Below, one piece after another: positions 1 to 10,010 of a DNA stretch of 64,000 nucleotides. How positions within the stretch are numbered: the stretch's first letter is position 1; the number at the start of each line of letters is the position of its first letter. Position numbers and translations under genes: made by a program. The DNA comes from Ashinkailepas kermadecensis. Taxonomy: Eukaryota; Arthropoda; Thecostraca; Neolepadidae. The notes below the pieces were generated by a model. The model saw only the letters and a program-made list of their open reading frames with translations. It was not told the origin of the DNA and made no database searches. The stretch covers positions 951,001 through 1,015,000 of the forward strand of contig JAOTOM010005136.1 of NCBI GenBank assembly GCA_034440615.1, read 5' to 3'.

Positions 1-593
1 TCATAAAGTCATAAAGAATTTAGACTTAATAAGAGTCACAAGGGCCCATCCAGTTAAGTCTGTAAATGGAAGATACCATAAGCCCGGTAAAAAGACCCAC
101 CCCAACCATCACCACATCCTAAAGAAATAATTCACCAACATCCCACACACCTATCAATGCATATCTACCTTGGTTATCCAGCCCTATTCCCTTGATACTT
201 CTTAACAAATGTGGATTGAATGCCTTACCAATAATTTTCAAACTGCATACATGACTGCTTAAAGTAGTCTATGTCGTGCACAATTAGCATAAATCTCACC
301 CCATCCATCACAAATTGGAACTCAAATACAAAATTGTCCTGTCTAAAAAATGTGTCCACCCTACTTTTAAATATATTCAACGAGGAACTCCCCACAACAC
401 CAGCAGGCAGCCTATTCCACTGATCAACAACCCTTTGACTGAAGACCCGTTGTCGCATAACTGTCCTACACCTCAACTTGTCTAACCTGAATTGATGACC
501 CCTATGTGATATTCTAAACCGAAGAGCATCATTCAACTTGACCTGATCTAGCCCTTTCACAATTTCGTACATTTCAATCATGTCCCCCCTTAA
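1..593 (-). mobile_element. CR1-like LINE fragment, 3' end of ORF2
   Basis: The minus strand from 647 down to 225 reads as the tail of a LINE polymerase ORF (RGDMIEMYEIV, then SHRGHQFRLDKLR and VVDQWNRLP). The same block ends the two other LINE copies in this window (1,205-1,595 and 37,900-38,335). The extreme end (1-20) has CATAAAGTCATAAAG, the octamer-like 3' tail shared by these copies. The fragment breaks at a TTAA (590-593), where a TTAA-type element begins. Only the C-terminal part is present, so it is a dead remnant. Confidence 0.8.
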
Positions 594-1204
594 CACGCGC
601 ACTGGAGTGGGGGCGAAATCCGCCCACCCCTTCGGTTTTTCGTACATAACTCCAGATTTTACCGGTCGTTATACGCCATTTTTGCATACCTGCTTAGAAA
701 TGTCCGGCGCGTCATTTAAAGCAAGAAAAACGGAAACCGGCCGATGCGTTTTTTCGAGTTAGAGGCCGTTAAAGTCAACACATTTTGTAGCGCCACACCA
801 CAAAAATCGGCGCTGATACGCTTCCCGTATATTCGAAAAAGGGAAGTGTTCTTGGCAAAACTAGCGACTTGCTTGATGTATGTCGTTATGCTATATAGTT
901 TCAAGGTCATGTTAGGTCACCGAGGTCAAGTCCGGTCAAGTTCATGACAGGTTAATTGAACCAAGCTTGGTCAACTGGAATGTTGTCATAATTGTTAATG
1001 ACTGTCATGTGATTTATGTCACTTTGAATGTTACTCCATACACATTCTGAAAACTACTGTTTATCAATGTGTACCTAAGCATTTCCATACTTTATTCATG
1101 TACTTCACTCCTTTCTTCGCGAAGCCGATTGCGCCGAGCCGCCCGACGGAGCAGTCGGGCGGGCGACCCGGTTTCTGTAACTGGAACAGGTAACTGACCT
1201 GATA
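594..1204. mobile_element. Partial TTAA-type element, then unassigned sequence
   Basis: Directly after TTAA (590-593) comes CACGCGCAC and a G-rich hairpin (GGGGGCGAAATCCGCCC), then CGGTTTTTC. The order matches the left end of the element at 1,596. I cannot find its right terminal repeat, so it looks truncated or rearranged. Short AGGTCA-like words occur near 900-945. The GC-rich stretch 1,120-1,170 is not recognised. I see no gene. Confidence 0.5.
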
Positions 1205-1595
1205 AAGTGCTGCTATATAAAGACATAAAGACGTAAAAGATCAGTGCAACTATGAGCCACAAGGGTCCTTCCTGGTTGCACTCTGGTCACTGAACCAGTT
1301 GCCCACCAAATCCGTCGTTCATCCCTCCCTGGAATACCGAAATGCAAACTCTCTATTCTTATAAGGATTGTCTATGTTGTTTTTAAATTAAGGATGTTCA
1401 GTGTGCTACTACTGACAATGGTTTCTGGCAGCTGGTTCCAGTGTTCTACTACCATGTTGGTGAAGAAAGACTGTCTTAACCTTGTCCTGCTGTGATTAAC
1501 TTCAATTTTGAATTGATGACCTCTAATTGTATCATTTCTGTTATATTCAAACATTTCCCTGAGATATCCCTGTTCCTGACCATGAACAAATTTAA
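1205..1595 (-). mobile_element. CR1-like LINE copy 1, 3' segment
   Basis: Minus-strand frame 1,372-1,554 encodes the LINE C-terminal block ([41 protein letters not shown]). It matches plus-strand copy 2 near 38,010-38,130. The 3' end, around 1,205-1,235, has the tail CATAAAGACGTAAAAG. This is the same LINE insertion as 2,610-2,979 and 16,164-18,660: at 1,592-1,595 it is cut by a TTAA element and resumes at 2,610 without loss of sequence. Confidence 0.85.
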
Positions 1596-2609
1596 CCCGC
1601 GCACGTCCGGGGGGGGCAGATATCTGCCCCCCCTGCGGTTTTTCCTACTTTGCCGCCATACTAATCGGGTTAGCGAGGCCAAACCTCGCATGGCTGCTCA
1701 TTGGTCTTTTGCGCATATCCTCAGAAATTTTTGACCCTGGGTCATCTCAAGTCAGGTCACCAGGTCAGGCGAAGTGACCTAACGTCCCTCCGAGTTCTAG
1801 GTGGCATCACTCCCACAATAATTGGGCGATTGATTTCAAACTTATATCACGTAATGATCTTATCAGGGTCTATAACATGTATATCACGTTTTTTTTCGTA
1901 GCGTTGACCTGAGGTCAGGTCGTGGCCATGGCTTACCCATTATAGGCTTATGGAAAAATATACAAATGTTTCCTGGTTACATATTTGCTCTCGGAATGAC
2001 CTCCAACCGTTATGGCGTGTAGTTGGAAGCTATTCGCAATGCTATCGCTGACATTTTTGCTCAGTGGCCCCACCAAGGTCAGCTGAGGTCACCTGAAATC
2101 ACTAGCACATTTCTGCGCATTATATCGCAATACATTGAGCTAGAAGGCTGAATTTACCGTCATTGTGCTAGTATCGCCCAGACGTGTCGATTGATATATT
2201 ACATGACCTCGATACTCTACCCCATGACCTTGACCTGAGGTCATTGTTTCGGTGACCCATCTGTTGACCTGACCTTAAATTACACAGCGTATGTCGATAG
2301 CACATTTCAAGGGCTGTCGAATAGCATTTGCAGTTTGTTTCTATCTGTTACAGGTCCTGAGATATGTGCCAATATCTGAGGGTCCCACCCGATCTGGTCG
2401 AATTTGACATATGATGACCCAGTGACCTAAATATTGACCTGAGCGAGAAAATGACCGACATACTTTCGATAGAGCTTATCACCAGCTATGCAAAGCCGTT
2501 TTCCGTTTGTCGCTACCTCGCATAGTTCTCGAGATCTTAGGGGGGGCAGACATCTGCCCCACCCTCCCCGGACATGCGAAGTTGGCGCGGACCGCCGGAC
2601 GTGCGAGTG
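1596..2609. mobile_element. 1,014-bp non-autonomous DNA element with TTAA target duplication
   Basis: The element is flanked by TTAA (1,592-1,595 and 2,610-2,613). Its ends are imperfect inverted repeats: left CCCGCGCACGTCCGG, right (reversed) CACTCGCACGTCCGG. Just inside each end is a G/C palindrome (GGGGGGGCAGATATCTGCC on the left, GGGGGGGCAGACATCTGCC on the right). Removing the element and one TTAA restores the LINE sequence exactly as in copy 2. TTAA duplication and precise insertion are typical of the piggyBac superfamily, but no transposase is present. The interior has many AGGTCA/TGACCT words. Confidence 0.8.
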
Positions 2610-2979
2610 TTAAAGACCTCGATGAGATCTCCTCTCAACCTTCTATATGTAAGTGAAAACATATTCAATTTCTTCAATCTTTCCTCATATGCCAGGTTGC
2701 TTATACCATTAACGATTCTTGTTGCCCTCTTTTGTACTCTCTCTAAAAGCCAACAATCTGTTTCATAACTAGGGGACCAAGCTTGGACACAGTATTCCAA
2801 ATGTGGCCTGACATATGCACAGTAAAGCTTCCTGATGACTTCATCACTTTTGTATGATACATTCCTATTTATTGCCCCAACCATTCTTAGTGCCTTCTTC
2901 CTGGCTTCTTTGGTCTGTTCTGATACCCCAATTTTGTGTTCAAAATAACACCTAAGTCCTTCTCCTGCTGAGTAACAGA
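2610..2979 (-). mobile_element. CR1-like LINE copy 1, post-RT segment of ORF2
   Basis: The minus strand encodes the region after the reverse transcriptase core: [54 protein letters not shown] and [11 protein letters not shown]. The same block lies in copy 2 near 37,525-37,850. The left limit is the TTAA element and the right limit is the 5' LTR of the Gypsy element. CAGA at 2,976-2,979 is the left target-site duplication of that LTR element. Confidence 0.85.
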
Positions 2980-3575
2980 TGTAACAGTTTCCATAAAATT
3001 GCACTTTTGGCTGTCCCGTAACTGTAAATGATGTGACCCCGTAAGCCAGCCGACCGTAAATGTAACGTAAATGTATGCAGTAAATGTAACGCCTCACGAG
3101 CCTGAGCTGGCTGGCGGCTTGCTGCCGGTCCGTGCCGCGGCAGTGACTGGACGAAGGGTCGAGAGTCCAACTCTCGGCCGGCGCTGCCGCAGCTGAGCCA
3201 GCGCTTTTACCGGGCCGACGGCCGCCGTCCGCGGCGGAGATTCTGGTGCCGGTAGCCGCTCGACCTCACGACACACCCCCGACAAGAGTCGTCTCTGAGC
3301 AGCCAAGCGAGGCGGGTCTGTAACGCTGGCGGTCGCGCGTTCTAAATTAATAACATATTTCGGCCTTAAATTCAACAGTAGGTAATATCACGGTTGTTCG
3401 TCGGTGTGGAACATTTTTAGGTACAAGTTTTCTGGTGTTTGACTGTTTCCGTCTATTTATTATTCGTGCTGCACAATACATATAGTGCAGAGAACTTTGG
3501 AGCTTTACAACGGGAATGACGCGAACGCGAGGTCATACTAGACTATCACGTGACCTATATAGGAACTTTCCTACA
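2980..3575 (+). repeat. 5' LTR
   Basis: 596-bp LTR with TG...CA ends. A TATA-like CCTATATAGG lies close to its right edge (3,554-3,563). It is the partner of 15,568-16,163: same length, with roughly thirty differences by eye, so the insertion is not recent. Confidence 0.88.
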
Positions 3576-3577
3576 AG

Positions 3578-3595
3578 TGGTGCCTAGGACCGGAC
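3578..3595 (+). other. Putative tRNA primer binding site
   Basis: TGGTGCCTAGGACCGGAC begins two bases after the 5' LTR. TGG is complementary to the CCA end of a tRNA, and the position is right for minus-strand priming. I cannot say which tRNA. Confidence 0.55.
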
Positions 3596-3949
3596 TTTCT
3601 ACGACTTTCTACGACTTTCTACAAGTGCGCCCAGACAACAGATCAACCAACACCAACGTAGACCATCAACACGCCGTTCAGCACGGAGGGGGAAGGGAAT
3701 CGACTTCCGCATCAATAAGTAAGTCCGAGGAAAATTCAAAAATCCTTCCAAAACACCACCTCCGATTTTCGACCACAAATAGAACTGTTTTAAAATTGCA
3801 TAATTGTGCTGTATACCTGTTGTGCACTGAATACTGTGTGTGTGAACTATTGTGTGAACTTCGAGCCGAATTTGAAACATATAATTATCCACAAAGTTAA
3901 CAAATCATTTTGAAAAAAGAAATAGAGAGACAACGTGACGTAATTAAAC

Positions 3950-4762
3950 ATGACTGAAAAGACCTTTGATAGACTTGCAGACCGTTTCAACAAAATTCGA
4001 CTGGAGATGAGAGCACAGTGAATGACCCAGAACGTCAAACCCTTTTCTGGAGACAGTCATAATAAGTTATGCGAGTGGCTACGTCAATTGGAACGTATAA
4101 ATTTCAGCATGGATGACGAACAGATGCAAATAATTTGCATAAAGACTCTTTCTGGACCTGCAGCCGAGTTCATGCAACGCGTGTTCCTTCGGCAACCACA
4201 AATGACGTGGGCAGAAATAAAACGAGTTATGCGAGAGAGATACTCTGACCTTTCGGATCAAAAATGTTCCCAAGAAGGTTTGCGAAATATGGAACAAAAT
4301 CGTGGCGAGCTCGTTCAGAATTTTGGGGAGAGACTACTCGCTCTGGCACGTGAAACATACACGGACTTGGAAAATCCCACAACGCAGGACATACTGATAT
4401 GTGTTTTTAATAGAGGCGTTCTGAGTAGCTTGTTGGCAAACAAATTATACAGACAGCAGTTCTGAACTCTTGAAGAAGCCATCCAATTTGCAGTTAGAGA
4501 ACAAAAGGTGGACAAAGTTATTCAGGTCTGTAGAGGGGTACAGAATGACGAACCGATGGAGATTGACTCGAGTAATCTGGACAAAGGAGAGGACAGAATA
4601 GACAAAATAGAGAAACTAGTGCTGGCAATAGGCCAAACAGTGGACAAATTAGCAACTAAAAAACCAGAAACTGAGAAACCACAAATGGAAAATCGACCTC
4701 AGCCTGGACCACGGGTATTTCACCCCTCCTACCAACGCTACCCCCGAACGCCACGAGTCTAA
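3950..4762 (+). pseudogene. Gag-like capsid gene of the Gypsy element, broken
   Basis: An ATG at 3,950 opens a short frame that meets a TGA at 4,019-4,021. The same frame continues from 4,022 to 4,465, stops at TGA, and then runs on at 4,508-4,762. The protein has the retrotransposon gag look: FSGDSHNKLCEWLRQLERI near the start, TLSGPAAEFMQ, TWAEIKRVMRERYSD, then a charged region (EPMEIDSSNLDKGEDRIDKI) and a proline-rich tail. These are typical capsid-domain features of Gypsy gag. At least two in-frame stops make it a pseudogene. Confidence 0.8.
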
Positions 4763-4819
4763 TCCCTCAAGGCCCTACAATGGACCCTCTCAGCCACGAC
4801 CCCCTATGGGCCCCAGAAT

Positions 4820-5224
4820 GTGGAGAGCACCACCCAGCACCGCCCAGTACCCAGCTTACCGCTGGACTTCAGATGGCAGACCCATCTGTGTAAGGTGCGA
4901 GAAAATTGGTCATCTCGGACGGCAGTGCCGCTCTCAACCCATCAGCCAGTCGGAAAACTGACGAGCTCTGTCACGACTGACCACCGCGATAGGGCTAGAA
5001 AAATTCAGAAACAGGAAACAAAGAGAAAAGAGAGGGAGAATGCCAGGAAAAAGAGAGATCCCGAAAAACGTAAACAGAAACAGGCCCGTGTCCAACAAGT
5101 TCGCATCAAGGCGAACACACCCATGGCTTGGCTTCATATAGGCAACACAAAAGCATATACGCTCGTGAACACTGGAGCTGATATATCATTGATTTCGAGA
5201 AAAAAAATTATTCCGCAAAATTGA
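4820..5224 (+). pseudogene. Nucleocapsid zinc knuckle and aspartic protease remnant
   Basis: A CCHC zinc knuckle (CVRCEKIGHLGRQC) is encoded at 4,887-4,928 in one frame. The protease is in another frame of the same stretch, so a frameshift lies between them. The protease motif near 5,162-5,195 reads LVNTGADISLIS. In active retroviral-type proteases this is (L/I)VDTGA, so the catalytic aspartate position (5,168-5,170) is asparagine here. A Lys/Arg/Glu-rich linker separates the two motifs. A stop follows at about 5,222. Confidence 0.8.
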
Positions 5225-5324
5225 GGAGAAAAATGTTATAAATTTATCAGAGGACCGACGAGATTGCATACCACTGATATCCGCCAGTGGCCATCGCCTG
5301 AAAAATATCGGAGTCGGAACCTTC

Positions 5325-6029
5325 ATGGTTGAGATGAGCAAATTCCGAAAACCATTCGAATTTCAAATTGTGGAGGACCTGAAACATGAATGCATGTTGG
5401 GAAATAATTTTTTGACGAAGTTTGGAGCAAAATTCGATTTTGAGAAGAAAGCCCTCTGCATCGAAGGAAACATGATTCCACTGAGACCACAAAAACAGAC
5501 CAGTGCGCAGACAAGCTCACTCGTCCGAGTCAAGGGAAGAATCCACATTCCCGCCAACACTGTCGTGGAATGTCCAGCCTACATTAACCGTGTCCAACTA
5601 ATCGATCAAAATTGTCATGTACGCTCGCTGGATAATATGCCGCTGATCTCTGAGAAACCTGGCTTGTTCATAGCAGAAGTAATAGCGAAACCTGATCAAC
5701 ATAAACGTGTACCAGTTCGAATTGTCAATACCACTACTCGATATTTTTCCTTGTACCCAGAGCAGGTAATCGCATTCGCTGAGACTATAGACGACTCTGA
5801 CCTAGAAAACCTGATTGATATGACCCAGGACATTGAACTGACGCCGCCGACCGCGCCCTCTGACCCGCTCGATCAAGCCAAACTGGCTCACTTGACTGGC
5901 GCTGACAAAGACAGACTAGAACAGCTGTTACGTGCTAGCACTGACTTATTTGCCGAGACTGACGCAGAACTTGGAACGACTGATGTCATCAAGATGGAGA
6001 TTGACATTGGAGATAACCCACCGATCTGA
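5325..6029 (+). pseudogene. Protease C-terminus and start of reverse transcriptase region
   Basis: The frame starts with a protease C-terminal part (FQIVEDLKHECMLGNNFL matches the usual protease end I(L)G.DFL). A long linker follows and then the segment leading into the polymerase (LRASTDLFAETDAELGTTDV, KMEIDIGDNPPI). In Gypsy pol the latter precedes the RT palm by a short distance. It ends at a TGA (6,027-6,029) in the conserved stretch before the RT. Confidence 0.75.
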
Positions 6030-6059
6030 CAGGCTCCTTACAAAACGCCATTCTCTTAG

Positions 6060-7274
6060 CGAAAATACGTAGAAGAACAAATTAAAGTAATGCTAGAAGC
6101 AAGAATCATTGAAGAATCAGACAGCCCCTGGGCGGCCCGGATAGTGATTGTTTGGAAAAAGTTGGAAGCAACCGGTTCGCGATTGACTTCAGAAAATTAA
6201 AAAAAAGGTGACCAAGAAAAATAGCTACCCACTTCCCCTCATTGAGGACATTCTTGCCTCTTTGGGAGGTGCGAACTTCTTTTCGTCCTTGGATCTGAAA
6301 GCTGGTTGTTGGCAAATTCCGATGTCCGAAGAGGGTATTTCCAAAACGGCATTCACGTGTTTTCTAGGCCTGTGGAACTTTCGAAAAATGCCATTTGGCA
6401 TTTGTAATGCACCGTCGAAGTTTTGGAATTGATGAACAAAGTGTTGTCTGGAATTCAAAATCAGTTTGCAACAGCCTACATCGATGACATAATAGCATAC
6501 TCGAAAACGTTTGACGAACATTTGGCCCATCTTGAAGAAGTTTTCCGCCGACTACGAAAAGCGAAATTGAAACTAAAACTTTCGAAATGTGACTTCCTGA
6601 AAGAAAAAGTACAGTACTTGGGACACCTAGTGTCAGCCTCTGGCATCCAGCCAAACCCTGAGAAGGTTGAAGCTGTTCAACATATGGCAGCCCCGACCAA
6701 TGTCAAGGGAGTCCGCTCATTTATCGGTATGTGTTCATACTACAGCCGCTTCATTCCCAACTTCAGAACAATTTTAGCACCACTTATAAACCTCACCAAG
6801 AAACATGCAAAATTTGATTGGACAGACGAGTGTGAACATGCTTTCGAAACCTTGAAACAAAAATTAGCTTCCGCGCCCATACTGGCATATCCCGACATCA
6901 CGAAATAGTACAAATTATACACGGATGCCTCCCAAGAAGCGATTGGAGCCGTGTTAGTGTAGGAACACGGAGACAATGAAAGACTGGTACAGTACCTGTC
7001 GAAACAATTGAACGAAACACAACGTAAATGGCCGGTGGTACAGAAAGAAGCGTATGCGTGCGCTTGGGCTGTGAAAAAAATACGCCAATATTTGCTTGAA
7101 TCGAAATTCACCATTTTGACCGATCACCGTCCACTTATCTTCTTGAACCTGTCAGAAATGAAGAATCCAATGTTGCAAAGATGGGCTATCATGCTTTCAG
7201 AGCACATCTGCGAAATAATTTATATTAAAGGAAGCAAAAATGTCGTTGCAGCCAATCTCAGTAGAATGCACTAA
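6060..7274 (+). pseudogene. Reverse transcriptase and RNase H of the Gypsy element, broken
   Basis: Several frames together give a Gypsy RT-RNase H. YPLPLIEDILASLGGANFFS and SSLDLKAGCWQIPM carry an intact palm aspartate. KMPFGICNAPSKF follows, then the catalytic YIDD box at 6,477-6,488, and then GHLVSASGIQPNPEKVEAV and VRSFIGMCSYYSRFIPNF. RNase H motifs LYTDASQEAIGAVL, KEAYACAWAV and FTILTDHRPL follow. Stops or frameshifts occur near 6,200, 6,432, 6,908 and 6,960. Confidence 0.85.
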
Positions 7275-7775
7275 TCAGACCAAGCCGTGAATGTCATTGA
7301 TTCAGACCATGTTCCCATGGGTGATCTCCGCCAAACCGAATTTAGAAAACCAGAGGAAGAGCTGAGCAGAGAGGAAACATTTAAGGACGTACTAGTGAAA
7401 TGGGAAAACATTGAGAAACTTCAGAATGCAGATGAGGAAATAGCAAATATTCGAAAAATCATGAATGACAAAAATTACGCAGATTATCGGGACATCGTTT
7501 TGTATTACATGGAATTGCACACACCGATTTACAAAACTAGCGGCGGACCTCGCTGTGGACCATTTCCAGGCTTACAACTATACGTGCCTAAGTCTTTGAG
7601 ACAGGAAATATGGAATGAGATGTATGAAGGCTTCCTTGCAGGACACATGAGACTCGCCAAAACATACGAAAAGAATAAATTCAGATATTACTGGAATGGC
7701 ATGTGGAGGGATATTGCAGTTTATCTTAACACTTGCGTACCTTGTATTGGGCGTTTAAGTAGAGCCAACCCCTGA
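7275..7775 (+). pseudogene. Integrase N-terminal zinc-binding region, core missing
   Basis: After the RNase H, a frame gives a linker and then the integrase H2C2 area: FLAGHMRLAKTYEK and then CVPC with spacing usual for Gypsy integrase. The first histidine of the H-H pair is not evident. The frame stops at 7,775. The catalytic D,D,E core that should follow is absent, and sequence resembling the end of pol begins almost at once. An internal deletion has therefore removed the integrase core. Confidence 0.75.
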
Positions 7776-7983
7776 ACGTGTACAACCTTCTAGGTCAGTC
7801 AAACGGGCCGAGGCCGGCCCTGATTACAGTCCCTGTGAGGATTGGCTCATGGACGTATGCAGCCCACCGAGAACAAAGGATGATAAAATCGCTGAGTTGA
7901 CAGAGCCCATGCCTGGCTCGGTGCAACCACCGCCGGTCGAGTCTGACCTGCCGGAGAGATCACCTCTCCAGGACTCAAAATAA
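7776..7983 (+). pseudogene. Probable C-terminal tail of pol after the integrase deletion
   Basis: An open frame without its own start codon reads ERVQPSRSVKRAEAGPDY, then EDWLMDVCSPPRTKDDK, and ends at TAA (7,981-7,983) after a proline- and serine-rich stretch. Its position right after the truncated integrase suggests the end of the polyprotein. No domain is recognised. Confidence 0.45.
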
Positions 7984-9359
7984 GCGCCGTCCTAGCGATA
8001 GCGTCGGCGACCAGATACTGTCTCACCAGGCTTCAGTGGCGACCGAAACCAGAATTTTGCTTTGATACGTCCGTCAAGATTTTAGCCATAAAGGACATAA
8101 TTCGCCGATATATCAGTAATTTGTATTTAGCAACACTGATCTTTTTCCAGATGAAAAGTATACTAGGACCGTACCGCGCATTCTACCAAATATCTCGTAC
8201 CTCTTGCTCACGATGTTTATACTAGAACCTCCCGTCGGCACAGGACGGCGCTTTCCCGACAACCACAAAGCTAAACCAATGGCATACCGTGGTCGCCAAA
8301 ACCGCCGACGAGACGGAGACCAAATGGTTGTCGTGGTCATCGCCTAGAAATATAGTTATAAATATGGAATTAGCAAACAAGCAACTCTTGGTGACTTGTT
8401 CAGTCGTTCGTTCGAAAATTGGTTTATGGGTAATTGTGCCGAACCGTGATGGTGAATTAATGTCGTGTTTTTGTGAATTGATTGCTGAGTTGCCTTCATT
8501 AATATTGTCACTTCCGAGGTAGGTGCCTAGTTAGATATTCAGGCGTGGACTATTTGTAAAGATGAAAGCCAGCAAAAGGGTATTAGAATGACCGGAGAAG
8601 GCTGCAAGCCGGAAAAAGAATAATAAAGGGAAGCGTTTTGCGGCCACAAAGGATGTTCATGTTCAGGAGCTGAGCAGAACATCCACAAGCACACCAAGAA
8701 CAAACATGAGGATCATGAGCATTTACAATATTTATCGGGAGCCAGTTTGATCCTGGAGGTCGGATGTCCCAAACTTGTCAAACTGGTTCACAATAATGCA
8801 GAACGGTATGTTGATGCTCCTGTGTAGGTAGGTACCTAGGTATGTACGTAGGTGGATAGGTACCTAAGTAGGTACATTCCTAGGTACAAGGATATGGCCA
8901 TGTGTAGCAATGTCCAGAGTGTAAATGTTGGGAGGCTTGTAACTATTTTACTGAAGATATGGCATTTCAAGACATAAATATTGTAACAACATGTTCCTTG
9001 ATATGATTAAGATGATGTGGCATGTGGCCTACCTAGCCACTTATTACCAGCACAAGCGCAAAGGCACTTTTCAGTTGGCATGCAAAATAATACCAAAATA
9101 TTGGTATTTGAGTGGGGTAGCATAATGAAGAATAATGTAAAATATCAAATAATGCCTAATGTAACCTAGATAGCTTGGGAAGTGTTTAATGCTTTAGACC
9201 TGATGTGCCATTGCAGGCTTAGCATCCTAACCTAGGCATTTTCTTTCTTAAAAGAATATAGCAGAGCTAAACGTTCTTTCTTCGGGATAAGATAAACCAA
9301 AGTTCTTCCACACAAATAAAGAGCAAAAATAATATAGTTGCATTTTGAATGGGAATTGA

Positions 9360-10010
9360 ATGGGAAGTTGTACACACATTTTACCCCATGAAGCAAAAAT
9401 GGGGTTAGGTTTGGTTTGGTTATGTCAGGCTAGGCTTTTCACTTCAGTTGGAAAACTTCCCAATTTTTGTAATTATTTTTTTGTCAACAAAAAAGTACTC
9501 TTTTCTTCAAAACAGATTAAATTTAATCTGTTAACTAGGTTCTGCAATGTAAGGTTTTTAAGTTGAAAATGCTTCAGAAGAAAATTGAAAATTTCCCGTT
9601 TTTTAAGGAATTTATTTTCCTGCATGCAAGTTTAGGTTAGGTTGTGCTACATTTTTTCTTTCTCTTGAACATAATTTTTGTGCTAGGTTATCAAACTCCA
9701 GCCTGTTTTTTATGTTATTTTGCCTGCCAACTGAAAAATATGCATTTGCAGAGGAAATGAGTGGTCACACAATGTTATTCACCAACATAAACATTGCATT
9801 GGAGTAACAAATTCCAAGAAAAAAAAATGTACCCAAAAATGCAATTTAATACACTTTGATTTCTTGAAATACCATCATTATTCAACTAAAAGTCCAATTT
9901 TAAGTGTTCTTTTGCCTGTCAACTGACAAAGAAATCATTTTCAGATAAAATGACTGGCTACATCATGTTAACCATGCTCATAAACCGTTGGAAAAGTAAG
10001 TCCAACAATT
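9360..10010 (+). repeat. Dispersed TTAGGTT-rich repeat with two related copies
   Basis: Two similar blocks (about 9,715-9,815 and 9,905-10,005) share TTTTGCCTG.CAACTGA, then AAATGA.TGG.., ATGTTA..CA and a CCGTTGGAA/GCATTGGAG segment. A reverse-oriented relative lies at about 45,880-46,010. TTAGGTT-like words surround all of them. No coding capacity is seen. Confidence 0.6.

Noticed and set aside
9600..9640. Telomere repeat array
   Set aside because: TTAGGTT words are scattered and irregular, not a tandem TTAGG array.
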